A stretch of DNA of 64,000 bases. It comes from Kribbella jejuensis. Its GTDB lineage: Bacteria > Actinomycetota > Actinomycetes > Propionibacteriales > Kribbellaceae. Within the stretch, counting starts at the first letter, position 1, and each line of letters starts with the position of its first letter. A model generated the notes under the pieces. The model was not told the DNA's origin and ran no database searches. It was given only the letters and a program-made list of their open reading frames with translations. The position numbers and the translations under genes are program-made. Below are positions 54,985 to 62,525 of this stretch, one piece after another. The DNA is taken from NCBI RefSeq assembly GCF_006715085.1, contig NZ_VFMM01000001.1:2046001-2110000 (forward strand). Direction: 5' to 3'.

Positions 54985-55590
54985 CTAAGTGTCCGGACGT
55001 ACAGTCAGAAAAGAGCAATCCATGTCCACGACGCGCAGGCGGACGCGTTCTGCGAATTCCTTACACCCCGCAGCACGAAGGGCCGCAGGAAGATCGGCTG
55101 CACCGGACCTCCGAAACCAGTAGGTCATCTGCTTCACGATGACCTTCTCCATCAACGAGGGTGCAGACGCCTCGACGATGCAGAAGAACTCATCGGGATG
55201 CAGCGGCTCGTACGGCAGCGCGTCGAGCTGCTCCTCAGGCATCTTGTGCCATCCGCCGTCGACGGTAAGCAGTACCCCTGCACCACAGGCCCTCACCGCG
55301 GCGTCGACATGGGCGTCGCCCGCATCAGCTCCCTCGAAGGTTCCATCCACGGTGTATTCGTCCACGCGCTCGTCAATGTTCGCGCTGATCCGTTCGAACA
55401 TTTCCACGATCACCCTGCCTGGGGCAGTCGGATTGCGGTCGCGGTACCGAGCCGTCGCCTCGGCGATGACGTCCAAACTCGTCGACACCGTGTACATCCC
55501 TCCACCGGATTCCAGCTTGGTGAGGAACAACCAGTCGCGCAAAGTCCTTGAGAACAAGACGTCCGCATCGACGAATACCCGGGTGACCAT
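54985..55590 (-). CDS. PIN-domain toxin (VapC-like ribonuclease)
   Basis: 201 residues. The PIN fold is shown by RVFVDADVLFS (Asp at about 8 and 10), an acidic Glu/Asp middle part, GDAHVDAAVRACGAGVLLT and the following VDGG. PIN toxins cut RNA with Mg ions. The C-terminal 70 residues are an extra helical part. It lies 26 bases downstream of the antitoxin. Target RNA unknown. Confidence 0.8.
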   Translation of the reverse strand: MVTRVFVDADVLFSRTLRDWLFLTKLESGGGMYTVSTSLDVIAEATARYRDRNPTAPGRVIVEMFERISANIDERVDEYTVDGTFEGADAGDAHVDAAVRACGAGVLLTVDGGWHKMPEEQLDALPYEPLHPDEFFCIVEASAPSLMEKVIVKQMTYWFRRSGAADLPAALRAAGCKEFAERVRLRVVDMDCSFLTVRPDT

Positions 55591-55616
55591 GCCCCGGAGG
55601 CTATCCGAGCCCTCCG

Positions 55617-56057
55617 TCAGTTCTCGTCGAGTTCTTCTTCGAGCGCGCGCAGCTCGTCGAACGCCTTCCGCTGCCGCTCGATCCGAGCGCGCTTGAAGGC
55701 CAGCACGTCCGTGAGCTTCAGCCGGTGATGAGTTCCTTTGCGGTGCGATGGAATCTCGCCGGTCTGGATCATCTTCATCAGGGTCGGCCGTGAGACGCCG
55801 AGCTGCTCGGCTGCCACGGTCGTCGTCAGCTCCTCCGGCAATGAGCCGATCGTCACCGACCCGCCCCGAGCCATCACCTCGACGACGGTCGCGAGAATCC
55901 TGGCCAGCTCCGGAGGAAGTCCTACCGAGCGCTCCTCACTCTCGACAGCCAGCCGCTCAGGGTGACCAGCAAGGGCCGCAAACAACTCAGTAGCTTGACG
56001 CCGCTCCTTGGCCTCGACCAGAAGACTCTTACCCTGGCTGACAAGCTCGGTAGCCAT
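55617..56057 (-). CDS. HTH antitoxin of the PIN toxin
   Basis: 146 residues. A MerR/excisionase-type helix-turn-helix (TTVAAEQLGVSRPTLMKMI) with its wing (GEIPSHRKGTHHRLKLTDVL) lies at about residues 82-125. An N-terminal helical part and a charged C-terminal helix (RIERQRKAFDELRALEEELD) likely bind and block the toxin. ATG 56057 has GGGAGG five bases upstream. A palindrome at the promoter (56077-56096) fits autoregulation. Confidence 0.8.
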   Translation of the reverse strand: MATELVSQGKSLLVEAKERRQATELFAALAGHPERLAVESEERSVGLPPELARILATVVEVMARGGSVTIGSLPEELTTTVAAEQLGVSRPTLMKMIQTGEIPSHRKGTHHRLKLTDVLAFKRARIERQRKAFDELRALEEELDEN

Positions 56058-56076
56058 CTCAACCTCCCACAGAATC

Positions 56077-56096
56077 CTTACAGATATAACTGTAAG
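56077..56096 (-). promoter_or_regulatory. Autoregulatory operator of the toxin-antitoxin operon
   Basis: CTTACAG, six A/T-rich bases, CTGTAAG: a perfect 7-base inverted repeat 19 bases upstream of the antitoxin start. The A/T centre probably holds the -10 box, so antitoxin binding would block transcription. Confidence 0.7.
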
Positions 56097-56275
56097 CGCA
56101 TTACACCTATAACCGCAACCAGACGACCAACAGCCACGTAGCGGGCGCCCTGCACCCGCGGCCACCTGGCGGCACATCGTCGGGCAGCACCCGAGCGGGC
56201 CGCGCAGCGTCGGCGCACCACCCGACCGGGCGGCACACCGCGCCACCACCTCCGCCATTCCCACCCCCGCGCACG

Positions 56276-56991
56276 CCGCCGAAGGCGGTCAACAAGACAG
56301 CCGCCGCGAAGCGGTGGCCTTTCCACCCCGGCGGTGGTGTACGCAGCCCGACCGGCGGCGGTCCGAGCACACAGCGCCCCGGACGAGCGGCACCTGGCGC
56401 CGGACACCTTCGCCCGGATCCACGCCCCGCGCACCCGCCGGAGGCGGCCACAGACAAGCCACCGCGAAGCGGTGACCTTACCGGGCCGGTTGGCGGAGGC
56501 GCCCTGGAGGGCAATGGTCAGCGCCGGGCACCTCCGAGCGGATCGACGAGCCGCGCCCGCCGCCGGAGGCGGCCAATAAGACAGCCGCCGCGAACCGGTC
56601 ACCTTTCCACCGTCGGGTGCTCGGTGACGCGTACCTCGCAGGTCTGGTCGGCCAGTTGGACTGGTTCCTGCTGGCCGGTGCCGTGCTCGCTCTGTGGCCG
56701 CTGGCGTGGTGTACACAGTCCGAACGGCGGCGGTCCCGAGCAGACAGCGCCCCGGACGGGCAGCACCTGGCGCCGGACACCTCCACCCGGATCCACGCCC
56801 CCGCGCCTGCCGCCGGAGGCTGCCAACAAGACAGCCGCCGCGAAGCGGTGACCTTTTCACCGTCGGCGGTGGTGCACAGAGCCCGAACCGCGGCGGCCCC
56901 CGGAGCAGACAGCATCACGGACAGCACCTGGCGCCAGACACGTCGCCCGGATCTACGCGCACGCCGCCGGAGGCGGTCAACAAGACAGCTG
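56276..56991. repeat. Array of palindromic repeats, five direct copies
   Basis: A core of two small hairpins, CCGCCGGAGGCGG then CCGCCGCGAAGCGG about 14 bases on, recurs at 56276, 56436, 56557, 56810 and 56962. Spacing is irregular, 120-250 bases. Between cores, long stretches are also shared (GCACCTGGCGCCGGACAC; GGATCCACGCC). It has no coding signal. The rest of the 1-kb gap 56058-57088 is similar GC-rich sequence. It looks like a BIME-type or non-autonomous mobile element family. Confidence 0.75.
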
Positions 56992-57088
56992 CCGGGGCGG
57001 CGTCCGTCGTTGGTGGTCCGGTGGGGAATGGAGATGGCCCCGGGCGGGTGGTGGGCCTCGGTCCGGGGCCGTCTGGTGCTTCTGTGGG

Positions 57089-57544
57089 TTAGGACGCGGC
57101 TGGTGTGTCTTGGGGTTCCGTCAGGTGGGCGACGAGTTCGCCGACCTGGCCGCGGGCTCGGATCATTGCCAGGTGGTCGATGTCGTCGCGGGATTCCACG
57201 ATCAGGCCGTTGCGGACGCGGAGGACGAAGATGGCGGGGACGCGGAACGGGGCGCTGGCGGCGAGGATCGTTCCGGCGTACTCGAATTCGGCGACGATCA
57301 GCTCCGGGTCGGTGGTGTGGTGGACGCGGATGTTGTCCGGCTGGAAGCGGACCACGTCGGTGACGCGGGGGCCGACGCCGCCGAAGTGTTCGCGGAGGGC
57401 GTCGCGGGTGAGCAGCGGGTGGTCGCCGTACGGGTTCATCGGGTGCCGTACGTCGGTCTGCTCGGCGTACAGCTCCGGCAGTACGGCGAAGTCACGATCC
57501 GCGACGCCGTGCACCAGCTTCAGGAAGACCTCTTCGGGAGTCAT
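57089..57544 (-). CDS. SnoaL-like/NTF2-family protein
   Basis: 151-residue cone-fold protein (nuclear transport factor 2 superfamily). It opens MTPEEVFLKLVHGVADRDF and has a hydrophobic cavity pattern (VAEFEYAG, IFVLRVRNGLIVESRDDID). Such proteins are small isomerases, hydrolases or carriers; substrate unknown. It is divergent from a TetR regulator with an imperfect inverted repeat in between. Confidence 0.82.
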   Translation of the reverse strand: MTPEEVFLKLVHGVADRDFAVLPELYAEQTDVRHPMNPYGDHPLLTRDALREHFGGVGPRVTDVVRFQPDNIRVHHTTDPELIVAEFEYAGTILAASAPFRVPAIFVLRVRNGLIVESRDDIDHLAMIRARGQVGELVAHLTEPQDTPAAS

Positions 57545-57563
57545 CGGGGTTCCTCACAGGAGA

Positions 57564-57610
57564 TAAACGGAGTGATGACTATCGAATATATGGAGTCGTG
57601 ACTTCGTTTA
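57564..57610. promoter_or_regulatory. Candidate TetR operator region
   Basis: TAAACGGAGT (57564-57573) and ACTTCGTTTA (57601-57610) are inverted with one mismatch in the 123-base divergent spacer. The 27-base gap is longer than usual for TetR, so two sites may be present. Confidence 0.4.
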
Positions 57611-57667
57611 CAACCGGATAACGACTCGGGGCGTCTTCTAGGCTGAGGGCGACGGAGGGGAGCTGGG

Positions 57668-58216
57668 GTGCGAGCAGACGCACGCGACAACCGGGCGAGG
57701 ATCATGACGGCCGCGGACGACGTCTTCGGACGGTCACCCGGGGCGTCCACCGACGACGTGGCGAAGCTGGCCGGCGTGGGGATCGCGACCGTGTTCCGGC
57801 ATTTCCCGACCAAGACCGAGCTGCTCGAGGCGGTGCTGACGCTGCGGCTGGAGCGGCTGCGGGACCGGGCCCGCGAGCTGGCCGGCAGCGACGACCCGGG
57901 CGCGGCGTTCTACGCGTTCTTCACGCAGGTGGTGTCCGAATCGACGTCCAAACTGGCGATCGCCGAGGCGCTGACTGCGGCCGGTGCTGCCGCCGGTGCG
58001 GAGGCCCGCGCGGCCGGTGACGGGATGCGCGAGGCGTTCGACGCGCTGCTCGTCACCGCGCAGAAGCACGGCGCGGTCCGGTCCGATGCCGAGTTCCCCG
58101 AGGTGTACGCGCTGCTGATCGGCGCGTCCCGCGGCGCGACCGCGGCGAAGCTCACGCCGGAGACCCGCGACCGAATGCTGGCCCTGGTGTACGACGGCCT
58201 GAAACCGCGCGGGTGA
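57668..58216 (+). CDS. TetR-family transcriptional regulator
   Basis: 182 residues. The N-terminal helix-turn-helix is DDVAKLAGVGIATVFRHFPTK (residues 29-49). The ligand-binding C-terminal part is helical with no further motif. GTG 57668 has GGAGGGG upstream. It overlaps the next gene by GTGA and is divergent from the SnoaL-like gene, the likely target. Confidence 0.88.
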   Translation: MRADARDNRARIMTAADDVFGRSPGASTDDVAKLAGVGIATVFRHFPTKTELLEAVLTLRLERLRDRARELAGSDDPGAAFYAFFTQVVSESTSKLAIAEALTAAGAAAGAEARAAGDGMREAFDALLVTAQKHGAVRSDAEFPEVYALLIGASRGATAAKLTPETRDRMLALVYDGLKPRG

Positions 58217-59214
58217 GACGCCGCTGGCGATCCTGGTCGCGCGGACGCCGCGTGCTGGTCACACTCGCGCTGGGCCTCGTCCTACTGATCGTCGCACCGC
58301 TCGGAACGTACGCGATCTCGCTCAGAGCGCAGTACTCCGGCGACCCGACCGCTCGCACCCGCAACCAGGACGCGCTGTGGCTCGGGCACGCCTGGGTCGA
58401 CGGCCGCAAGACCGCCGCGGACGTGACCGCGCTGGCGCTACGCCTGCAGGGCACCGGGATCCGCGACCTGTACGTCCACACCGGTCCACTCGAGCACGAC
58501 GGTTCGTTGCCGTTGGCAAAGGTCTCGCCGAAGGCGCACTGGTTCGTGGCGGCGATCCGGGCCGCGGCCCCCGACGTACGGGTACAGGCCTGGCTCGGCG
58601 ACGTCGTACGGCCGGAGAAGAATCCGGGAATGGACCTCGACGATCCGGCGGTCCGCCAGCGCGTGATCGCCTCGGCGAAAGCCGTGCTGCAGCAGGGTTT
58701 CCAGGGCATCCACTACGACTTCGAGCCGGTGCGGTCCGGCTCCAAGGGGTACCTGGCGATCCTCGACGAGACACGTGCGCTCGGTACGACGCTGTCGGTC
58801 GCGGCGGCGCAGATCGACCCGCTGTGGTACCTGCATGCGATCCCGATCGACAAGTGGTGGTCACAGGACTACTTCCGGCAGGTCGCCGAGCGCGTCGACC
58901 AGATCGCCGTGATGTCGTACGACACCGCGATGCCGCTGGAGTCCCTGTACGGCGGCTACGTCGCCAAGCAAACCGAGCTGGGACTGGAGGTCACTCCCCC
59001 GACCACGGACCTCCTCATAGGGCTCCCGGCGTACTGGGAAAACAACGCCTCTCACTGGGGCCACGCGGAGACCGTGGCCGCAGCGGTACGCGGCGCCCGC
59101 CTCGGCCTGGGCAACTCCCCTCGCCCCAACTTCGGCCTCGCCCTGTACGTCGACTTCACCGCCACCGACAAGGACTGGACGTCCTACCGCAACAACTGGT
59201 GCCTGCAGCCCTAA
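58213..59214 (+). CDS. Membrane-anchored GH18-like glycosidase
   Basis: 333 residues. One N-terminal membrane helix (VLVTLALGLVLLIVAPLG) anchors an external TIM-barrel domain. The acid-motif strand reads GIHYDFEPV (about residues 168-176), like the DxxDxE motif of GH18 enzymes but with a His-Tyr change. Later strands YWLHAIPIDKWW-like and VMSYDTAMPLE fit the barrel. The catalytic acid is likely Glu in DFEP. Substrate unknown. It is translationally coupled to the TetR gene. Confidence 0.68.
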   Translation: MRRRWRSWSRGRRVLVTLALGLVLLIVAPLGTYAISLRAQYSGDPTARTRNQDALWLGHAWVDGRKTAADVTALALRLQGTGIRDLYVHTGPLEHDGSLPLAKVSPKAHWFVAAIRAAAPDVRVQAWLGDVVRPEKNPGMDLDDPAVRQRVIASAKAVLQQGFQGIHYDFEPVRSGSKGYLAILDETRALGTTLSVAAAQIDPLWYLHAIPIDKWWSQDYFRQVAERVDQIAVMSYDTAMPLESLYGGYVAKQTELGLEVTPPTTDLLIGLPAYWENNASHWGHAETVAAAVRGARLGLGNSPRPNFGLALYVDFTATDKDWTSYRNNWCLQP

Positions 59215-60893
59215 CGGGCGCGGTTTACGCGGCCTTCGTCCCAGACCGGCTCGTCCGGTTCGTACACCGAACCGTCTGCGCCGAAGACCAGAAAGCGGTC
59301 GAAGCCGCGGGCGAACCAGCGGTCGTGGGTGACGGCCAGGACCGTGCCGTCGAACGAGTCCAGGCCCTCCTCCAGTGCCTCCGCGGACTCGACGTCCAGG
59401 TTGTCGGTGGGCTCGTCGAGCAGCAGCAGCGTCGCGCCGGACAGTTCCAGCAGGAGGATCTGGAAGCGGGCCTGCTGGCCGCCGGACAGGCTGTCGAAGG
59501 TCTGCTCGGCCGCATGCGCCAGCTCGTACCGGTCGAGTTTCCGCGACGCCAGCTCGCGTCCCATGCCTTCTCGGTGGTCGTCCCCGCGGTGCAGGATCTC
59601 CAGCAGCGTCCGCCCGACCAACTCCGGGTGCTCATGCGTCTGTGCGAACCAGCCCGGCCGCACCCGCGCCCCGAGTTTCGCCTTGCCGGTGTGCGCCACC
59701 GGGGCGATCTTGACGTCGCCGATCGGCTGGTGCTCCACGTCCGGGTCGGAGCCGCCGTTGGCGAGCAGCCGGAGGAAGTGCGACTTCCCGGACCCGTTGG
59801 AACCGAGCACGGCCACGCGTTCGCCGTACCAGACCTCCAGATCGAAGGGCTTCATCAGACCGGTCAGTTCGAGCTCGGTGCAGACGACCGCGCGCTTGCC
59901 CGTACGGCCGCCGGTGAGGCGCATGCTGACCTTCTGCTCGCGCGGGAGTGCCTGCGGCGGGCCGGCCTCCTCGAACTTGCGCAGTCGGGTCTGCGCGGCC
60001 CGGTACCGCGAGGCCATGTCGGAGTTGTACGCCGCCTTCTGCTTGTACATCAGCATCTGTGCGCGCAGTTTCGCGTGCTCCTCGTCCCAGCGCTTCCGCA
60101 GCTCTTCGAAACGCTCGAACCGGTGCCGCCTGGCCTCGTGGTACGTCGAGAAGCCGCCGCCGTGCGTCCACGCGCTGTTACCGGCGGCGCCGAGCTCCAC
60201 CGTGACGATGCGAGTCGCGGTGTTGGCCAGGAGCTCCCGGTCGTGGCTGATGTACAGCACGGTCTTGTCGGAGTTCCGCAGCTGCTCCTCGAGCCAGCGC
60301 TTCCCTGGTACGTCGAGGTAGTTGTCGGGCTCGTCCAGGATGAGCACCTGGTCCGGGCCGCGTAGCAGGGCCTCCAGCACCAGGCGCTTCTGCTCACCAC
60401 CGGACAGGGTCTTCACCTCACGCCAGCGGCAGCGGTCGAACGGGATGCCCAGCGCGGCCGTGGTACAGACGTCCCAGAGGACCTCGGCGTCGTACCCGCC
60501 GACCTCGCCCCAGTCCGCCACGGCCTGTGCGTACTTGAGCTGGGTCTTCTCGTCGTCGGCCTCCATCATCGCCAGCTCGGCCTTGTCCAGCTTGGCCGCG
60601 GCCTGCTGGATCGCGTCCGGCGCGACGCCCAGCAGCAGGTCCCGTACGGTCGACTCGTCCCGCACCGAACCGACGAACTGGCGCATCACGCCGAGCCCGC
60701 CGGAGCGGGAGATGCTGCCGCTGTGCGGTTTCAGGTCGCCCGCGATGATCCTGGTCAGCGTGGTCTTGCCGGACCCGTTCGCGCCGACCAGCGCGACCTT
60801 CGCTCCGTCGCCGACCCGGAACGTGATGTCGTCCAGCAACACCCGCCCGTCCGGCAACTCGTACCCCACACCGGCGACGTCCACATGACCCAT
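59211..60893 (-). CDS. ABC-F family ATPase
   Basis: 560-residue soluble twin-ATPase. Domain 1: GANGSGKTT (about 37-45), LSGGEQKRLVL, LILDEPDNYLD. Domain 2: GSNGSGKSH (about 353), LSGGQQARFQI, LLLDEPTDNLD. A coiled linker (HRFERFEELRKRWDEEHAKL) joins them. ABC-F proteins act on ribosomes in translation quality control or antibiotic protection. Which group it belongs to is not fixed by sequence alone. Overlaps the GH18-like gene by 4 bases. Confidence 0.9.
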   Translation of the reverse strand: MGHVDVAGVGYELPDGRVLLDDITFRVGDGAKVALVGANGSGKTTLTRIIAGDLKPHSGSISRSGGLGVMRQFVGSVRDESTVRDLLLGVAPDAIQQAAAKLDKAELAMMEADDEKTQLKYAQAVADWGEVGGYDAEVLWDVCTTAALGIPFDRCRWREVKTLSGGEQKRLVLEALLRGPDQVLILDEPDNYLDVPGKRWLEEQLRNSDKTVLYISHDRELLANTATRIVTVELGAAGNSAWTHGGGFSTYHEARRHRFERFEELRKRWDEEHAKLRAQMLMYKQKAAYNSDMASRYRAAQTRLRKFEEAGPPQALPREQKVSMRLTGGRTGKRAVVCTELELTGLMKPFDLEVWYGERVAVLGSNGSGKSHFLRLLANGGSDPDVEHQPIGDVKIAPVAHTGKAKLGARVRPGWFAQTHEHPELVGRTLLEILHRGDDHREGMGRELASRKLDRYELAHAAEQTFDSLSGGQQARFQILLLELSGATLLLLDEPTDNLDVESAEALEEGLDSFDGTVLAVTHDRWFARGFDRFLVFGADGSVYEPDEPVWDEGRVNRAR

Positions 60894-60977
60894 CCCCCCA
60901 GTCTGACGGCCCGCCCTGCTCCGTGCGAACCGTTATCGTGACCTCGTGCCAGGCGGGCCCAGGTGAGGACAGGTGCG

Positions 60978-61163
60978 ATGGACGGGCAGCAGGCGGATGG
61001 AGGCGCGGGCGGTGGGCCGGCCGATGAGGAAATTGCCAAGCTTCGTGAGTTCCTCGGTGTTCACACCGGACCCGGCAGTGCCGGCTCGCACAAGGGTGAG
61101 CGACCGGACAACGTACGTCCGCTGGCTCCGCGGCGCGAAGGCCGCGTTCATGAAGTCGACTGA
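60978..61163 (+). CDS. Small hypothetical protein
   Basis: 61 residues: a Gly/Ala-rich start, a short helix EEIAKLREFLG, then a charged tail rich in Arg and Pro. ATG 60978 has GGTGAGGA and AGG upstream. It has no family I recognise. It starts 84 bases from ABC-F in the opposite direction and abuts the end of the membrane-protein gene. Real gene status is uncertain. Confidence 0.45.
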   Translation: MDGQQADGGAGGGPADEEIAKLREFLGVHTGPGSAGSHKGERPDNVRPLAPRREGRVHEVD

Positions 61164-61919
61164 CTACCAGTCTTTGAGGGCGTCCAGGTAGGTGCCGCGG
61201 GTCGGCCGGACGTTGCCGACCATGAACAGTTTCAGCGGGGCGGAGTACAGGCCGTACACCTTGGTGCCGGTGAAGAAGCCGGGGGACATGCAGCCGTCGT
61301 AGTGGACCCAGATCTCGCGGATGCCTGCCGCGGTGGTGAAGCGCAGGGCGATTGCCTCGGACGGCTTGGCGACCTGTGGCGCGCACTTGAAGACAGGGAG
61401 CGCCGGGTTGCGCTCCGGCAGCACCTTGATGGCGTCCACGACCTGCTGAGCCACCGCGGCGTCGAAGACCTGCTGGCCGAGGACAGCTCCGTTGGACATG
61501 CTGTAGCGGCAAGCGGTCAGACCGGTCACCGGGGTGTTCACGTCGAGGCCAGTGCCTGCCGGTAGGGCGTTCGGGGAAGGTGCCTGAGTGATCGCCGCCT
61601 GAGGCCGGCAGCCGGTGTTCACGGGCGAAGTCGCCAAGCCTTCCGCGTTCCGGCTCGGGACCGCAGCGGGAGCCGTGCCGGCATCGCTCTTGGTGTTCGA
61701 GACCGGTGACTCACTGCCGACCACCCCCCACACTCCCCCGGCCACGGCAGCGACCAGCACCGCCGCAGCTGCCACTGACCACGTCTGGCGACGCTTGTGC
61801 ACCCTGCGACGCGCCTCATGCGCCAGCCCGGTCTTCTGAAGGCCGGTAAGTCCTGCGTGATCCTGCAGCGCCGCAGTGATCTTGGGGCCGAGCTCCTGCT
61901 CAGGGTCGTTCTCAGGCAT
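61164..61919 (-). CDS. Single-pass membrane protein, probable anti-sigma-like partner
   Basis: 251 residues. A cytoplasmic part of about 50 residues (EQELGPKITAALQDHAGL) is followed by one helix, WSVAAAAVLVAAVAGGVWGVV (residues 46-66), and an external domain with several Cys (GCRPQ, ACRYS, FKCAP, DGCMS). It overlaps the sigma gene by 8 bases. Such gene pairs usually encode an anti-sigma factor; no zinc-binding HxxxCxxC motif is seen, so the link is from position only. Confidence 0.65.
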   Translation of the reverse strand: MPENDPEQELGPKITAALQDHAGLTGLQKTGLAHEARRRVHKRRQTWSVAAAAVLVAAVAGGVWGVVGSESPVSNTKSDAGTAPAAVPSRNAEGLATSPVNTGCRPQAAITQAPSPNALPAGTGLDVNTPVTGLTACRYSMSNGAVLGQQVFDAAVAQQVVDAIKVLPERNPALPVFKCAPQVAKPSEAIALRFTTAAGIREIWVHYDGCMSPGFFTGTKVYGLYSAPLKLFMVGNVRPTRGTYLDALKDW

Positions 61920-62457
61920 CCTCGGCTCCTTCCGTGCTCTCTTGATGGCCCAGTGTGGTTTTCAGTGACGCCAGCGCGCGGTGGACGTGCGACCTCGCCG
62001 TCGCCTCCGCGCAGTGCAGTAGTTGGGCGATCTCGGCGTACGACAGCTCCTCGTAGAACCGCAGTACGACGGCAGCGCGCTGCTTGTCCGGCAACGTCGC
62101 GCACAGGTCCCAGATCGCGTCCGCCTCCGCGCGGTCCGCCGTACCGTCCGGAACCGCACGCGCCGTACGCACCGGGTCGTCGACGGGCGCCTCCCGCCGC
62201 CGGAACTTCCGCCACCAGGAGATGTGCGCGTTGACCACCATCCGCTTCACGTACGCCTCGGGGTCGTCGGCGCGGCTCACCCTCCCCCAACGGGCACAGG
62301 CGGTCGTCAGGGCATCCTGTACGGCGTCCTCGGCCAGGCTCTTGTCCCCGGTGAGGACATAGGCGAACCGCAGCAACGCGTCGGCCTTCTCGGTGACCCA
62401 CACCTCGAAGTCGAGCGGCTCGACCCGCACCTCCGCTGCCGCCAAGGCTGCCTCCAT
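61912..62457 (-). CDS. SigE-family ECF RNA polymerase sigma factor
   Basis: 181 residues. Region 2 reads LLRFAYVLTGDKSLAEDAVQDAL (about residues 28-50). Region 4 is LSYAEIAQLLHCAEATARSHVHRAL (about 138-162). Spacing fits the SigE family of ECF factors. ATG 62457 begins the conserved part. It is divergent from the long unrecognised gene that starts at 62526 and may drive its own operon. Confidence 0.9.
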   Translation of the reverse strand: MEAALAAAEVRVEPLDFEVWVTEKADALLRFAYVLTGDKSLAEDAVQDALTTACARWGRVSRADDPEAYVKRMVVNAHISWWRKFRRREAPVDDPVRTARAVPDGTADRAEADAIWDLCATLPDKQRAAVVLRFYEELSYAEIAQLLHCAEATARSHVHRALASLKTTLGHQESTEGAEDA

Positions 62458-62525
62458 ACCGTCAGGACGACCCGCTCTGCCGATTCGTTGCAAACGTCGG
62501 CCAGGGGGTGAACGTCTGGCCAATT

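Noticed and set aside
54592..55551. Plus-strand frames across the PIN toxin gene
   Set aside because: Pro/Arg-rich and antisense to a protein with clear PIN motifs.
56276..56991. CRISPR array
   Set aside because: The spacing is irregular, 120-250 bases, flanks between cores are also repeated, and no cas gene is near.
54445..57088. Insertion sequence around the toxin genes
   Set aside because: Repeats are present, but there is no transposase frame with DDE, HUH or serine-recombinase motifs and no clear target duplication.
56078..57092. Several frames of 80-260 codons in the repeat array
   Set aside because: They follow the repeats, change frame between units and have no start sites of note. 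They look like translated repeat sequence.
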